A stretch of DNA of 64,000 nucleotides from contig JAJYIU010000002.1 of the NCBI GenBank assembly GCA_021789895.1, positions 29,805-93,804 of the forward strand, written 5' to 3'. Below the pieces are notes generated by a model that was given only the letters and a program-made list of their open reading frames with translations, was not told where the DNA came from and did no database searches. Below, one piece after another: positions 48,944-58,221 of this stretch. Both the position numbers and the translations under genes were made by a program. This stretch comes from Acidobacteriota bacterium (GTDB taxonomy: Bacteria; Acidobacteriota; Terriglobia; Terriglobales; SCQP01). Every line of letters starts with the position of its first letter. Position 1 is the stretch's first letter.

Positions 48944-50086
48944 GTGCGCATCTGTCACTTAGCCAAATATTATCCGCCGGCGCGGGGAGGCATCGAGAGC
49001 CACGTGCAGACCCTGGCGCGGCTGCAGGCGGCCGGCGGCGATCGCGTCCAGGTGATCGCCCTCGACCATCGCCGCGGCGGCCCGCCCGGCTTGCGCTGGG
49101 AAACCGACGCCGGGGTGGAGGTCGCGCGGGTGCATCCGCGGCTGCGCCTCAGCCACGCCCAATGGTCGCCGGAACTGCTGGCCTGGATGCGGGGCGGCCT
49201 GGCGGCCGATATCGTGCACCTGCACCTGCCGAATCCCAGCATGCAGGTGGTCTGGCTGCGCACGCGGCCGGCGGCGAAACTGATCGTCACCTACCATAGC
49301 GACATCATCCGCCAGCGGCTGTTGCGCCTTCCGCTGCTGCCGCTGGAGCGCGCCACGCTGGCGCACGCGGCGGCGATCCTGGCCAGTTCGCCCAACTACA
49401 TTCGCCGCTCGCCGCTGCTGCGCCGCTTTGCCGGCCAGGTCACGGTCCTGCCGCTTGGCACCGACCTGGAACCGTATCTCCACCCCAGTCCCGCCGCCCT
49501 GGAATGGAGCCGCCGGCTGCGCGCCGAGCACGGCGAACCGCTGTGGCTGTGTGTCGGCCGCCTGGTGTATTACAAGGGCCTGGAGACCGCGATTGCGGCG
49601 CTGGCGCGCTGCCCGGGAAAACTCATGATCGTCGGAGTGGGGCCGCTGGAGCCCAGGCTGCGCCGGCAGGCGCGGCGCTTAGGCGTGGAATCGCGGCTGA
49701 TCTGGGCCGGCCAGGTGGAGGCCGAACGGCTGGCGGGAGCCTACGCTGCCGCCACCGCGTTTTGGTTCCCCTCGAATGCGCGTAGCGAAGGCTTCGGCCT
49801 GGTTCAGATCGAGGCCATGGCGAGCCGCTGTCCGCTGATCAATACCGGCATACCCGGATCGGGCGTGAACTGGGTCAGCCCGCATGAAGAAAGCGGAATT
49901 ACCGTGCCCGCGAAAAATCCGGCCGCGCTGGCCGCGGCGGCGCTGCGGCTGTGGCAGGACGCCGGCTTGCGGGCGCGCCTGGGCGAAGGCGGAAGGCAGC
50001 GGGCGCTGGCGGAATTCAACCAGGAAGCGATGGCGCAGCGCGTGATGCAATGCTATCGCCAGGCGCTGGCCGGCGCGGCGAGCTGA
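48944..50086 (+). CDS. GT4 glycosyltransferase (exopolysaccharide locus)
   Basis: 380 residues from GTG 48944; the frame opens at 48800 but the upstream part is Gly/Arg-rich non-coding in appearance. The acceptor domain starts 'VRICHLAKYYPPARGGIESH', the canonical 'YPPxxGGIE' of GT4. The donor domain has 'LWLCVGRLVYYKGLETAIAA', 'KLMIVGVGPLEPRLRRQARR', and the ExxxxxxxE pair in 'SEGFGLVQIEAMASRCP'. It transfers a hexose from a nucleotide sugar to a lipid-linked glycan. It is the first gene of the plus-strand transferase run; the next starts 5 nt after its stop. Confidence 0.92.
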   Translation: MRICHLAKYYPPARGGIESHVQTLARLQAAGGDRVQVIALDHRRGGPPGLRWETDAGVEVARVHPRLRLSHAQWSPELLAWMRGGLAADIVHLHLPNPSMQVVWLRTRPAAKLIVTYHSDIIRQRLLRLPLLPLERATLAHAAAILASSPNYIRRSPLLRRFAGQVTVLPLGTDLEPYLHPSPAALEWSRRLRAEHGEPLWLCVGRLVYYKGLETAIAALARCPGKLMIVGVGPLEPRLRRQARRLGVESRLIWAGQVEAERLAGAYAAATAFWFPSNARSEGFGLVQIEAMASRCPLINTGIPGSGVNWVSPHEESGITVPAKNPAALAAAALRLWQDAGLRARLGEGGRQRALAEFNQEAMAQRVMQCYRQALAGAAS

Positions 50087-50090
50087 TCCC

Positions 50091-51227
50091 ATGCGCCTGC
50101 TGCACGTCTATTCCGGCAATCTCTGGGGCGGCATCGAACGCCTGCTGCTCAACCTGGCGCAGACACCCGCCGCCGGCGGGGAGGGAAACGATTTCGGCGG
50201 GCGAGCGTTCGAGCAGGAATTTGCGCTCTGCTTCCGCGGCCGCTTGAGCGCCGCGCTGGAAGCCGCCGGCGCCGCCTGCCATCTGCTGGCGCCCTTGCGC
50301 TTCCGCCGCCCCTGGAGCATCTGGCAGGCCCGGAGCCGGCTGCGGTGCTTGTTGCGCTCGGCCCATTTCGACGCCGTGCTGCTGCACGCCAGTTGGTCGT
50401 ATGCGGCGCTGTGGCCGGCGGTCGAGGCCTGCGGCCTATCCCCGTTGTGGACGGCGATGGATGTGGTGAACGGACGGCATTGGCTGGATCGCCGGGTGAT
50501 TCGCCATCCGCCGCGGCTGGTGCTGGCCGTCAGCGATTTCAGCGGCGCCGCCTGGCGGCGGCTGCTGCCCGCCAGCCGGATCGAAACCTGGTATCCGCCC
50601 GTTCCCCCGCCGCCCGCCGCCGCGGCCGGCGAGCGCGCGGAGCAGCGCCGGCGCTGGCTGACTGCGCCCGATTCGCCGGTGATTTTGATGGCCAGCCGCA
50701 TGGAAGCCTGGAAGGGACATCGCGTGCTGCTCGATGCCCTCGCCGCCCTGCCCTCCGCGCTGGCCTGGACCGCCTGGATTGCCGGAGCAGCGCAGCGGCC
50801 GCGAGAATGGGATTACCAGCGGGAAATGCACGCCCTCGCCCGTCAGCGGGGAATCGCGGAACGGATACGCTGGCTGGGCCTGCGCCAGGATATGCCCGCG
50901 GTCATGGCCGCGGCCGATATCTTTTGCCAGCCCAACCTCGCCGCCGAGCCCTTCGGCTTGAGCGGCATCGAAGCGCTCGCTTCCGGGCTGCCGATTGTAG
51001 CGGGCAATATCGGCGGGCCGGCCGAAATTCTCGCCGGCGCGGATGCCGGCCTGCTGGTCGAGCCCCGGTCGCCGGCGGCGCTGGCCGCGGCGCTGGAACG
51101 CTTGCTGCGCGATCCGGAATTGCTGGCGCGCTTGCGCCGTAACGGCCCCGCCCGCGCGCGCCAGTTGTGCGATCCAGCGGCCCAGCGCCGGCGGTTATAT
51201 GAGCTGGTGTCGTCGTGCCGCGGGTAG
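50091..51227 (+). CDS. GT4 glycosyltransferase
   Basis: 378 residues. The start 'MRLLHVYSGNLWGGIERLLL' has the glycine-rich acceptor loop. The middle of the N-domain is Ala/Arg-rich. The donor domain has 'VILMASRMEAWKGHRVLLDA', 'IRWLGLRQDMPAVMAAADIF' and the ExxxxxxxE pair in 'AEPFGLSGIEALASGLP'. The C-terminus ends in a short basic tail. It is 4 nt downstream of the previous transferase gene and so certainly co-transcribed. Specificity is unknown; it probably adds one residue of the repeat unit. Confidence 0.9.
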   Translation: MRLLHVYSGNLWGGIERLLLNLAQTPAAGGEGNDFGGRAFEQEFALCFRGRLSAALEAAGAACHLLAPLRFRRPWSIWQARSRLRCLLRSAHFDAVLLHASWSYAALWPAVEACGLSPLWTAMDVVNGRHWLDRRVIRHPPRLVLAVSDFSGAAWRRLLPASRIETWYPPVPPPPAAAAGERAEQRRRWLTAPDSPVILMASRMEAWKGHRVLLDALAALPSALAWTAWIAGAAQRPREWDYQREMHALARQRGIAERIRWLGLRQDMPAVMAAADIFCQPNLAAEPFGLSGIEALASGLPIVAGNIGGPAEILAGADAGLLVEPRSPAALAAALERLLRDPELLARLRRNGPARARQLCDPAAQRRRLYELVSSCRG

Positions 51228-51324
51228 CGGCTTCCGTCCACCGCACGCAGCGATGTCTAGAAAAGGTATGGCCGGCAATGGCAGTTTTTGACTTGCTTCT
51301 CGCGGCCGTCTCCGCCACTATCGC

Positions 51325-52767
51325 ATGCAGTTGATGACCCCGGAAACGGCTCTAACTCATTCTCCCCCTGCGCCCTGGCAGCGACGGTTGGCATGGCTGG
51401 CGCCGGCATTCATTGTCGCCGTCATCCTCTCCCGCATGCTCCTGCTCCTGGGCGGAACGGGAACGACGCGCATTCTGCTGCGCTTTGGCACCTTTGCCGG
51501 CAGCCTGCTCTTGCTTTTCCTGCTGCCCTGGCGCGGGCGGCGCCATCCCTCCGCCCTGGCGCTGCTCTGGGTCATGATCATCCTCGGTTTCGAATTCTTC
51601 CACCCCCAGACCAATTCGATGTTGGCCGGCATGGCGCAATGGGGCTTTTATCTGGCGATCTTATCCCCCCTGCTCTGGGTGCCCCGGCTCGAAATCAACC
51701 AGCGCGGTATGCGGATCGCCTTATTTCTGCTCTGGTTGTTCTATTCCCTCAGCGCTGGATTTGGCGTTTTGCAGATGTATTATCCCGGGCGATTTCAACC
51801 CACGCTCTCGCCCGTCATCGCCAGCCTGGGGCCGCAGGTCCAGGGCTTGATGATCCATCTGGCCAATGGGAAAGACGTGTTTCGCCCCATGGGGCTGACC
51901 GATACGCCCGGCGGCGCCGGCATCGCCGGATTGTGGGCAATCCTGTTCAGCCTGGGAATCCTGCTATCCGAATCGCCCTATTGGCTGCGCGCTCTTTGCC
52001 TGGTGAGCATCAGCCTGGGCCTGGTCTGCATTGTGTTGTCGGAAATTCGATTGGTGATGGTCATGCTGCTGATCATTCTGGCGGTGCTGGCGTTGGGCCT
52101 GATCTGGCGGAATGATTGGCTGCGGTTGCTGCGCTGGACGGTCCTGATCGGCCTGCTGTTGGGCGCCAGTTTGAGCTGGGCGCTGAGCGTGGGCGGCAAG
52201 CAAACCCTGCGGCGTTTGCAGTCGCTGGGCCAGTCTTATCATGGGCAAAATTTGTACGAGGTGGATCGCGGCCGGTTCCTGCGCCAAACCTATAAAGTTG
52301 ATCTTTTGAAATATCCCTTCGGAGCGGGCATGGGCCGCTGGGGAATGATGAATTATTATTTTGGCGTCCAGAACAATCCGCGCAGCCTGCCGCTGTATGT
52401 CGAAATTCAGTGGACCGGCTGGATTTTCGACGGCGGCATCCCGCTGACCTTGTGCTATCTGGCCGCCATCCTGATTGCCGTTGGCGCCATGGTGAAGATT
52501 GTGGCTTCGAAACAGTCCCTGCTGCGCGACCTGCGCTTCTGGGCGATGATCGTGCTGGCTTACAACATCGCCTGCCTGGCGGCCACCTTCGACTATCCCT
52601 TCTTTGCCAGCCAGTCGGGCATGATGTTCTGGTTTCTGAATGCCATGATTTTTGCTGCCTGGCTGGCGCAACGGCAGCGCGCGGCGCAAGCGGCGCCGCT
52701 TGCGATGCCGCTGCCGCTCCAGCCCGGCGCGTGGGCTTCGAAATTGCGCACCGTTTGGCCGCTCTGA
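51325..52767 (+). CDS. O-antigen ligase/polymerase-like membrane protein (Wzy-type)
   Basis: 480 residues with about eleven hydrophobic helices, for example 'LAWLAPAFIVAVILSRMLLL' and 'LVMVMLLIILAVLALGLIW'. The large periplasmic loop lies near the C-terminal third ('YEVDRGRFLRQTYKVDLLKY', 'GMGRWGMMNYYFGV', 'LYVEIQWTGWIFDGGIPLTL'), as in the Wzy/WaaL family, with arginines that would bind the undecaprenyl-linked glycan. It polymerises or ligates repeat units at the outer face of the inner membrane. ATG 51325 or 51334 both fit. Base composition is slightly more AT-rich than neighbouring transferases. Confidence 0.85.
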   Translation: MQLMTPETALTHSPPAPWQRRLAWLAPAFIVAVILSRMLLLLGGTGTTRILLRFGTFAGSLLLLFLLPWRGRRHPSALALLWVMIILGFEFFHPQTNSMLAGMAQWGFYLAILSPLLWVPRLEINQRGMRIALFLLWLFYSLSAGFGVLQMYYPGRFQPTLSPVIASLGPQVQGLMIHLANGKDVFRPMGLTDTPGGAGIAGLWAILFSLGILLSESPYWLRALCLVSISLGLVCIVLSEIRLVMVMLLIILAVLALGLIWRNDWLRLLRWTVLIGLLLGASLSWALSVGGKQTLRRLQSLGQSYHGQNLYEVDRGRFLRQTYKVDLLKYPFGAGMGRWGMMNYYFGVQNNPRSLPLYVEIQWTGWIFDGGIPLTLCYLAAILIAVGAMVKIVASKQSLLRDLRFWAMIVLAYNIACLAATFDYPFFASQSGMMFWFLNAMIFAAWLAQRQRAAQAAPLAMPLPLQPGAWASKLRTVWPL

Positions 52768-52834
52768 ACCGCCGGGCGGCATGATTGTGCGCCGGGAGCG
52801 GAGCAGGGTTCGCCTTCAAGCCGCCGATCTGAAT

Positions 52835-53986
52835 ATGAACCTCTATCTTCTGGTGAGCGGCGATTTCGCGCCGCACGGCGGCATGGACCACCCGAACCAT
52901 GCCCTGGCTGCATATCTGGCGGAGCAACCGGATACGGAGGTGCACCTGGTGGCGCACCGTGTGGAAGCCGGATTGGCGGCACATCCGGCGGTCCGAACAC
53001 ATCTTGCGCCGCGGCCGCTGGATCGGGATTGGCTGGGCATGGGCGCGCTCGACCGGCTGGGCCGGCGCTGGGCCCGGCGGCTCGAGCCGCGCGGCGCGCG
53101 GGTGATCGTCAATGGCGGCAACTGCCGCTGGGGCGACGTCAATTGGGTGCATTACGTGCATGCCGCCTATGCCGCCCCGGCGCGCGGCTGGCTGCGCGGC
53201 GGCTGGCAGCGTTGGAAACACCGCCGGTTTTTGCGCGACGAGCGCCGCGTGCTGCCGCTGGCGCGCTGCCTGCTGGCCAATTCCGAACGCACCCGCCGCG
53301 ACCTGATCGGGCATTTGGCCATCCCCGCCGATCGCATACAGGTGGTTTATTACGGCTGCGACCCGGCGCTGCGGCCGCCGGCGGAGGCGGAACGCCAAAC
53401 CGCGCGGCGCGAACTGGGCTGGCCGGAAGACCGCTTGCAGGCGCTGTTCATCGGCGCGTTGGGCGACGGCCGCAAAGGCTTCGACCGCCTCTTCGCCGCC
53501 TGGCAGCGGCTGGGCCCGGCTTGGGACGTGGATTTACGCGCCGCCGGCCGGGGCGCCGAGTTGGACTATTGGCGCCGGCAAGCGCAGGCGGCGGGAATGC
53601 ACAATCGCATCCAAATGCTGGGCTTTCGCCGCGATATTCCCCGCCTGATGGCGGCCGCCGACCTGCTGGTGGCTCCGGTCCGCTATGAAGCCTATGGGCT
53701 GGCGGTGCAGGAAGCCTTATGCCGCGGCGTGCCGGCCCTGGTCAGCCGCAACGCCGGAGTGGCCGAACGCTATCCGCCCGAGTTGGCTTCCCTTCTGTGG
53801 ACGGAAAGCGATTCCCCCGACAGCCTGGCGGAAGCGTTGGCGCGCTGGCGCCCGCAGGCCGGCGCGCTGCGGCGTAAAACCCTGGCCTGGTCGGCCGAAC
53901 TTCGCCGCCATGACTGGCGCGCCATGGCGGCGCAAATCCTCGCCGGCCTCAATGCCCGCCCCGCGCGCGGCGCTTCACTGCCCTGA
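52835..53986 (+). CDS. GT4 glycosyltransferase
   Basis: 383 residues from ATG 52835 ('MNLYLLVSGDFAPHGGMDHP'). The N-domain contains 'VIVNGGNCRWGDVNWVHYVH' and the long helix 'CLLANSERTRRDLIGHLAI'. The donor domain has 'QALFIGALGDGRKGFDRLFA', 'IQMLGFRRDIPRLMAAADLL' and the ExxxxxxxE pair in 'RYEAYGLAVQEALCRGVP'. The family is that of GT4 enzymes in exopolysaccharide loci. The frame is open from 52652, overlapping the polymerase gene, but ATG 52835 begins the fold. The acyltransferase gene follows after 33 nt. Confidence 0.9.
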   Translation: MNLYLLVSGDFAPHGGMDHPNHALAAYLAEQPDTEVHLVAHRVEAGLAAHPAVRTHLAPRPLDRDWLGMGALDRLGRRWARRLEPRGARVIVNGGNCRWGDVNWVHYVHAAYAAPARGWLRGGWQRWKHRRFLRDERRVLPLARCLLANSERTRRDLIGHLAIPADRIQVVYYGCDPALRPPAEAERQTARRELGWPEDRLQALFIGALGDGRKGFDRLFAAWQRLGPAWDVDLRAAGRGAELDYWRRQAQAAGMHNRIQMLGFRRDIPRLMAAADLLVAPVRYEAYGLAVQEALCRGVPALVSRNAGVAERYPPELASLLWTESDSPDSLAEALARWRPQAGALRRKTLAWSAELRRHDWRAMAAQILAGLNARPARGASLP

Positions 53987-54019
53987 AACGGATCATCCCC
54001 GCCTGCTCACCGGCGTTTC

Positions 54020-55186
54020 ATGAATTTCAAGCGAAAAATAACTCCGGGACGGTTTTATATTCCGCAAATGGATGGCTTGCGTTTTATTGCCATTATGGCG
54101 GTGATCATACTTCACATTAATACTTATTATGTTATTTATTACATGCCAAAAAGAACGATCCCGGTCAATTCAGCCTGGTGGCTGGGCGCCTGGGGAGTCC
54201 AGTTATTTTTTGTTATTAGCGGCTTTTTATTGGCCATCCCTTTCGCGAAAGCGAGCTTTTCGGCATCCGATCCGCCCTCTTTACGCAAATACTACCTGCG
54301 CCGGTTAACCCGCCTGGAGCCACCCTATATCGTGGCCGCCTGCAGCCTGTTTCTATTAGGCGCAATCATTCATCATTTCAAGCTGGCAGCACCCCGCTGG
54401 CCGCAATTTTCCGACTGGCCCCACCTGCTGGGCAGCCTGTTTTATCAGCACGACGTCCTTTACGGCGCGCCGAGCAAAATCTCGGTGGTTTTTTGGTCGT
54501 TGGAAGTTGAAGTTCAGTTCTACCTGCTGATGCCGTTGTTCGCCAAAATATTCAGGCTTCCCGGCATCCTGGCGCGGCGAACTATTCTGCTCGCCGTGGT
54601 GGTTGGATACGCATGGATTCTTCGCTTGCCTTATCGGCCCATCTTGAATCTGACGCTATTGGGCCAATTACCCTGGTTTGCCGCCGGCATGTTGCTGGCC
54701 GATTATTATTTGCGGGCTGGCGGCGAGCGCTTGCATCGCGCCTATGCCTGGGATTTGGCTTCCCTGGGGGCATGGCCGGCATTCGTCATGATTCTTCTAT
54801 CGCGGCGCCTGCTCGAATTCGCCCCGGTCACGCTCCTCCTCGCTTATCTGGGAGCCTTGCGGGGCAGAGTGTCCTCTGCGATATTCGCTACGCCTGCACT
54901 CACTATCATCGGTGGCATGTGTTATTCAATTTATCTCCTGCATTACAACATCATCTCCGCTGTTGGCTATATAGTTCGCCCCCTCTTGCAAAACCATGCA
55001 TATTCACAAAGATTGCCGTTATTGTATCTGTTCATGCTGCCGGCCATCGGGCTGATTTCCACCGCCTATTACTTATTCTTGGAGCGCCCCTGCATGGACC
55101 CCGCCTGGCCGCAGCGTTTATTGCGGCGGTTCTCCCGGCTTCGCCGCGCCGAATCCCTGGCTAAGGCAACTTCGGCATCGGGTTGA
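54020..55186 (+). CDS. Acyltransferase 3 (OafA-like O-acyltransferase)
   Basis: 388 residues with about ten membrane helices. The family start motif is present as 'QMDGLRFIAIMAVIILHINT' (R and H of the catalytic 'RxxxxxxVxxxH' type) and 'WGVQLFFVISGFLLAIPF'. 'KYYLRRLTRLEPPYIVAACS' is the conserved R-x10-R segment. 'YSIYLLHYNIISAVGYIV' and a C-terminal helix with 'FLERP' complete the fold. It transfers acetyl or another acyl group to polysaccharide sugars. Base composition stands out: the first 300 nt are rich in TTT, ATT and TAT codons, unlike its GC-rich neighbours, suggesting separate acquisition. Confidence 0.9.
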   Translation: MNFKRKITPGRFYIPQMDGLRFIAIMAVIILHINTYYVIYYMPKRTIPVNSAWWLGAWGVQLFFVISGFLLAIPFAKASFSASDPPSLRKYYLRRLTRLEPPYIVAACSLFLLGAIIHHFKLAAPRWPQFSDWPHLLGSLFYQHDVLYGAPSKISVVFWSLEVEVQFYLLMPLFAKIFRLPGILARRTILLAVVVGYAWILRLPYRPILNLTLLGQLPWFAAGMLLADYYLRAGGERLHRAYAWDLASLGAWPAFVMILLSRRLLEFAPVTLLLAYLGALRGRVSSAIFATPALTIIGGMCYSIYLLHYNIISAVGYIVRPLLQNHAYSQRLPLLYLFMLPAIGLISTAYYLFLERPCMDPAWPQRLLRRFSRLRRAESLAKATSASG

Positions 55187-55207
55187 TGCGCCCGGCTTGC
55201 CGCAACG

Positions 55208-55879
55208 TTACTGTTTCCGCGCCAGTAGAAACACCTGGTCGCTGAAGCGCGGCCCCCGCAGCGGCCAGGGCCAATGCCGCGCTCCACCCGGCATGCGCCC
55301 CGAGTGGCTGTATGCGATCCGCGCCTCTTGCAACCCGCACTCTGCCGCCATGCGCAATAAATCCACCGGCAGCAAGGCGGTAATGTGCGCCGGATACAGC
55401 CCCGGACGCGCCTGAAAATCGTTGTATTCCCCTCTTCGCAACAGCGTCGCCAGGCTGAGCCAGCTCAACTGGTGTGGGGTGCTGACCAGCACCAGCCCGC
55501 CGGGTTTCGCCAGCCGCGCAAGTTCGCGCAAGAAGCCGCGCGGGTTTTCCAGATGCTCGATGGTTTCAAGCGAGGCCACTGCGTCGGCGCAGCCGTCGGG
55601 CAGCGGCAGCGGCCCGGTGTTCAGATCGCTGGCAATAAAGCGGCCTTGCGGTGGAAAATCCTCATAGGCGACCAGATCGGCGCCCCAATAATTCTCGAAA
55701 ATTCCACCTGCGCTGTGATACAAAGCGCCGCGCCCGCAGCCCACATCCAGCAGGATGCCGCCGCCTCGCCAGGCGCCCTGCAGCAGTGCGGCCGCGCGGC
55801 GATAAATAGCTTCCCGGCTCGCGCCCTGGCTGGCGCGGGCCAGGGCTTGCCGGCGTTCGAGTGCGGTATCGGGTTGCAT
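55208..55879 (-). CDS. SAM-dependent class I methyltransferase
   Basis: 223 residues from ATG 55879. Motif I is 'GGGILLDVGCGRGALYHSAG' with the acidic end of strand 2 in 'YWGADLVAYEDF'. 'DGCADAVASLETIEHLENPR' (motif post-I/II) and 'ELARLAKPGGLVLVSTPHQL' (motif III) follow. These are the features of Methyltransf_11/23. It lies on the opposite strand within the polysaccharide locus and might methylate a sugar, ubiquinone-like or protein substrate; the sequence does not tell which. The frame opens further to a TTG at 55966, whose extra 29 residues are less convincing. TATAAT (55967-55972 on the minus strand) lies just upstream. Confidence 0.87.
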   Translation of the reverse strand: MQPDTALERRQALARASQGASREAIYRRAAALLQGAWRGGGILLDVGCGRGALYHSAGGIFENYWGADLVAYEDFPPQGRFIASDLNTGPLPLPDGCADAVASLETIEHLENPRGFLRELARLAKPGGLVLVSTPHQLSWLSLATLLRRGEYNDFQARPGLYPAHITALLPVDLLRMAAECGLQEARIAYSHSGRMPGGARHWPWPLRGPRFSDQVFLLARKQ

Positions 55880-56032
55880 CTGCGCCGCCCGGCACGATTC
55901 CCGGGAAATGCCGGCTCCCGTCCTTCCTCTGCAAGGATGCAGCTCGCTTGGCTCTTCGCCGGTCAATTATAATCCCAGGCGGACCGCCCCGCCCGCCGGC
56001 GCGGCGCCCTGCGTTGCCATGAAATTGCGTTC

Positions 56033-57052
56033 ATGCCGCCCATCCGCCTTGCCGTCATCGGCTCCGGCCATCAAGCGATGACCGCCTCGGTATTGATCGC
56101 CAGCTACCGCCGCCCGCGCCAGTTGGCCGCCTGTCTTGAGGCGCTCGCCCGGCAGCAGGCCGCGCCTGAGGAAATCATCGTGATCTGGCAGGGCGATGAC
56201 GCCGCCACGGCGCGGGCCGCAGAGCCATTCACCTCGCAGCTCGGCGGCCGGCTCATCCTCTGCCATAGCCCGGAAGTGGGCGTGGTGCCCGCGGAAAACC
56301 AGGGCTTGCGCCGCGCGCGTGGTGAAGTGGTTTTGCTCATTGACGATGACGCTGTGCCGGAGCCGTTCTGGATTGAGCGGCACCTGTCCCACTATCAGGC
56401 TCCGCAAGTCGGCGCAGTCGGCGGCCCCTGCCGCAACCGTACGCTCGCAGGCCAGGCATTTCCGGTCCGCCACCAACTGCCGGTCAGCCGCCTGACCTGG
56501 TATGGCCGCGTGTTGGGCAATACTTATGATCTGCCGGACGCCTGGCGCGCCTGGCCGCCGCAGCCGGTGCAGCACCTGGTGGGCAATAACATGAGTTTCC
56601 GCCGGTCTGCAGTCGCCGGCTTCGAAACCCATTTGCGCCCGTACTGGCAGAACTTCGAGCTCGATGCTTGTCTGCAGGTGCAGGCGCGCGGGCTGCAAGT
56701 GATCTTCGATTTTGCCAATTGCGTGACCCATTACCCCACCAACACCGCCTTCAGCGGCGGCCGGTCCGGCGATCTCGAGTTGAAGATCTTGAATCCCGCC
56801 TTTAACCATGCCCTGATTTTGGCTAAGTGGAGTTCCGGGCTGCAACGGGCTCCCCGCTTCCTGTATGCCTTCCTGGTCGGCACCGGCGCGGCGCCGGGCC
56901 CGCTGTTGCTGCCGCTGACGCTGCGCCGCCATGGCCAATTCCGGCGGGAATGGCGGCTGGCGTCCCAGGTATGGCGAAGCCGCTGGCAAGGTTGGCGCCT
57001 GGGTCAAAGCCTGCGGCGCGCCGCCCGCGGCAGCAGCGGGGAGCCGCGATGA
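56033..57052 (+). CDS. GT2 glycosyltransferase
   Basis: 339 residues. GT-A fold: 'ASVLIASYRRPRQLAACLEA' at residues ~18-37, the DxD as 'VVLLIDDDAVPEPFWIERHL' near residue 105, and 'GAVGGPCRNRTLAGQAFPVR'. 'VGNNMSFRRSAVAGFE' and 'LDACLQVQARGLQVIFDFAN' supply the catalytic Glu/Asp region. A C-terminal ~70 residues of hydrophobic/basic sequence resembles a membrane-associating tail. It uses nucleotide sugars in an inverting mechanism and is the only GT2 in the locus. ATG 56078 is an alternative start. Its TGA overlaps the next ATG by 4 nt (ATGA), so the two genes are translationally coupled. Confidence 0.9.
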   Translation: MPPIRLAVIGSGHQAMTASVLIASYRRPRQLAACLEALARQQAAPEEIIVIWQGDDAATARAAEPFTSQLGGRLILCHSPEVGVVPAENQGLRRARGEVVLLIDDDAVPEPFWIERHLSHYQAPQVGAVGGPCRNRTLAGQAFPVRHQLPVSRLTWYGRVLGNTYDLPDAWRAWPPQPVQHLVGNNMSFRRSAVAGFETHLRPYWQNFELDACLQVQARGLQVIFDFANCVTHYPTNTAFSGGRSGDLELKILNPAFNHALILAKWSSGLQRAPRFLYAFLVGTGAAPGPLLLPLTLRRHGQFRREWRLASQVWRSRWQGWRLGQSLRRAARGSSGEPR

Positions 57053-58191
57053 AACGCCGGCTGCTCACCTTGGGACATTCTTATGTCGTCGCCCAGAATC
57101 GCCGGCTGGCGCACGAATTGGCCCGCGCCGGAGGCGACGGGTGGGAAGTGGTCGCTGCTGCGCCGCGCTTCTTCCACGGCGACCTTCGGCCGATCGCATT
57201 GGAACCGATTGCCGGCGAAGCCTGCGAACTCGCGCCGCTTTCGGTCCGCGCCGGCCGCCGGCCTCATTGGTTCACCTACGGACCCGAATTACCGGCGTTG
57301 CTCGCGCGCGGATGGGACCTGGTGCACTGCTGGGAAGAACCTTATGTGCGCGCGGCGGCGCAAGTCGCCCGGCTGACGCCGGCCGAAGCGGCGCTGGCAA
57401 TTTGCACCTGCCAGAACCTGGATAAAACTTACCCGCCGCCGTTCCGCGGCTACGAACGGCGGGTGATGCGCCGCGCCGCGGGTTGGACCGGAATTGGCGA
57501 AACCGTGGTGGAAGTCTTGTCGCGCCGGCCGTTGTATGCCGCGCGTCCTCACCGGCACATCCCGCTGGGCGTGGATTGCGAGCTGTTTCAGCCGCGCCCG
57601 GAATCCGGCGCCGCCGTGCGGCGCGAACTCGGCTGGGAGCCGGAAGGCCCGCCGGTGATTGGTTTTCTTGGCCGTTTCGTGCCGGAAAAAGGGCTGTCGT
57701 TGCTGCAGCGGGCGCTGGAGCGGCTCGACGCGCCCTGGCGGCTGCTGCTGGCGGGCGGAGGCCCCATGCTGGCGGAATTACAAGCCTGGGCGGAGAAATT
57801 CCCCGGCCGGGTGCGGATCGCAACCGGTATTGCCCACGACCGGGTGCCGCGCTACCTCCAGGCCATGGACGCGCTCTGCGCGCCCAGCCAGACCACGTCC
57901 CGCTGGCGCGAGCAATTCGGGCGAATGCTGGTCGAGGCCTTTGCCTGCGGCCTGCCGGTGCTGGCCTCCCGCTCGGGAGAAATTCCTTACGTGATCGGCG
58001 AGACCGGCATCCTGCTTCCGGAAAACGATGCCGGCGCCTGGAGCGCCGCACTCGGCCGGTTGCTCGCCGACCCGGCTCAGCGCCAGGCGCTGGCGCGAAG
58101 CGGCCGGAAACGCGCGCTGGCGGAATATGCCTGGCCGGTGGTGGCGCGCCGTTATCTGGAGTTTTTTGAAGAATTGCTGGAAAGCCGCTAG
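57049..58191 (+). CDS. GT4 glycosyltransferase
   Basis: 380 residues, coupled to the GT2 gene by an ATGA overlap. The N-domain starts 'RRLLTLGHSYVVAQNRRLAH' and has 'WDLVHCWEEPYVRAAAQVAR'. The donor domain has 'PVIGFLGRFVPEKGLSLLQR', 'LLLAGGGPMLAELQAWAEKF' and the ExxxxxxxE pair in 'WREQFGRMLVEAFACGLP'. 'ARPHRHIPLGVDCELFQPRP' is the usual hinge. It is a retaining transferase of the same group as the neighbouring genes, with unknown specificity. Confidence 0.91.
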   Translation: MKRRLLTLGHSYVVAQNRRLAHELARAGGDGWEVVAAAPRFFHGDLRPIALEPIAGEACELAPLSVRAGRRPHWFTYGPELPALLARGWDLVHCWEEPYVRAAAQVARLTPAEAALAICTCQNLDKTYPPPFRGYERRVMRRAAGWTGIGETVVEVLSRRPLYAARPHRHIPLGVDCELFQPRPESGAAVRRELGWEPEGPPVIGFLGRFVPEKGLSLLQRALERLDAPWRLLLAGGGPMLAELQAWAEKFPGRVRIATGIAHDRVPRYLQAMDALCAPSQTTSRWREQFGRMLVEAFACGLPVLASRSGEIPYVIGETGILLPENDAGAWSAALGRLLADPAQRQALARSGRKRALAEYAWPVVARRYLEFFEELLESR

Positions 58192-58221
58192 CGGCAGGGC
58201 TACTTTCATAAGTTGACGCGC

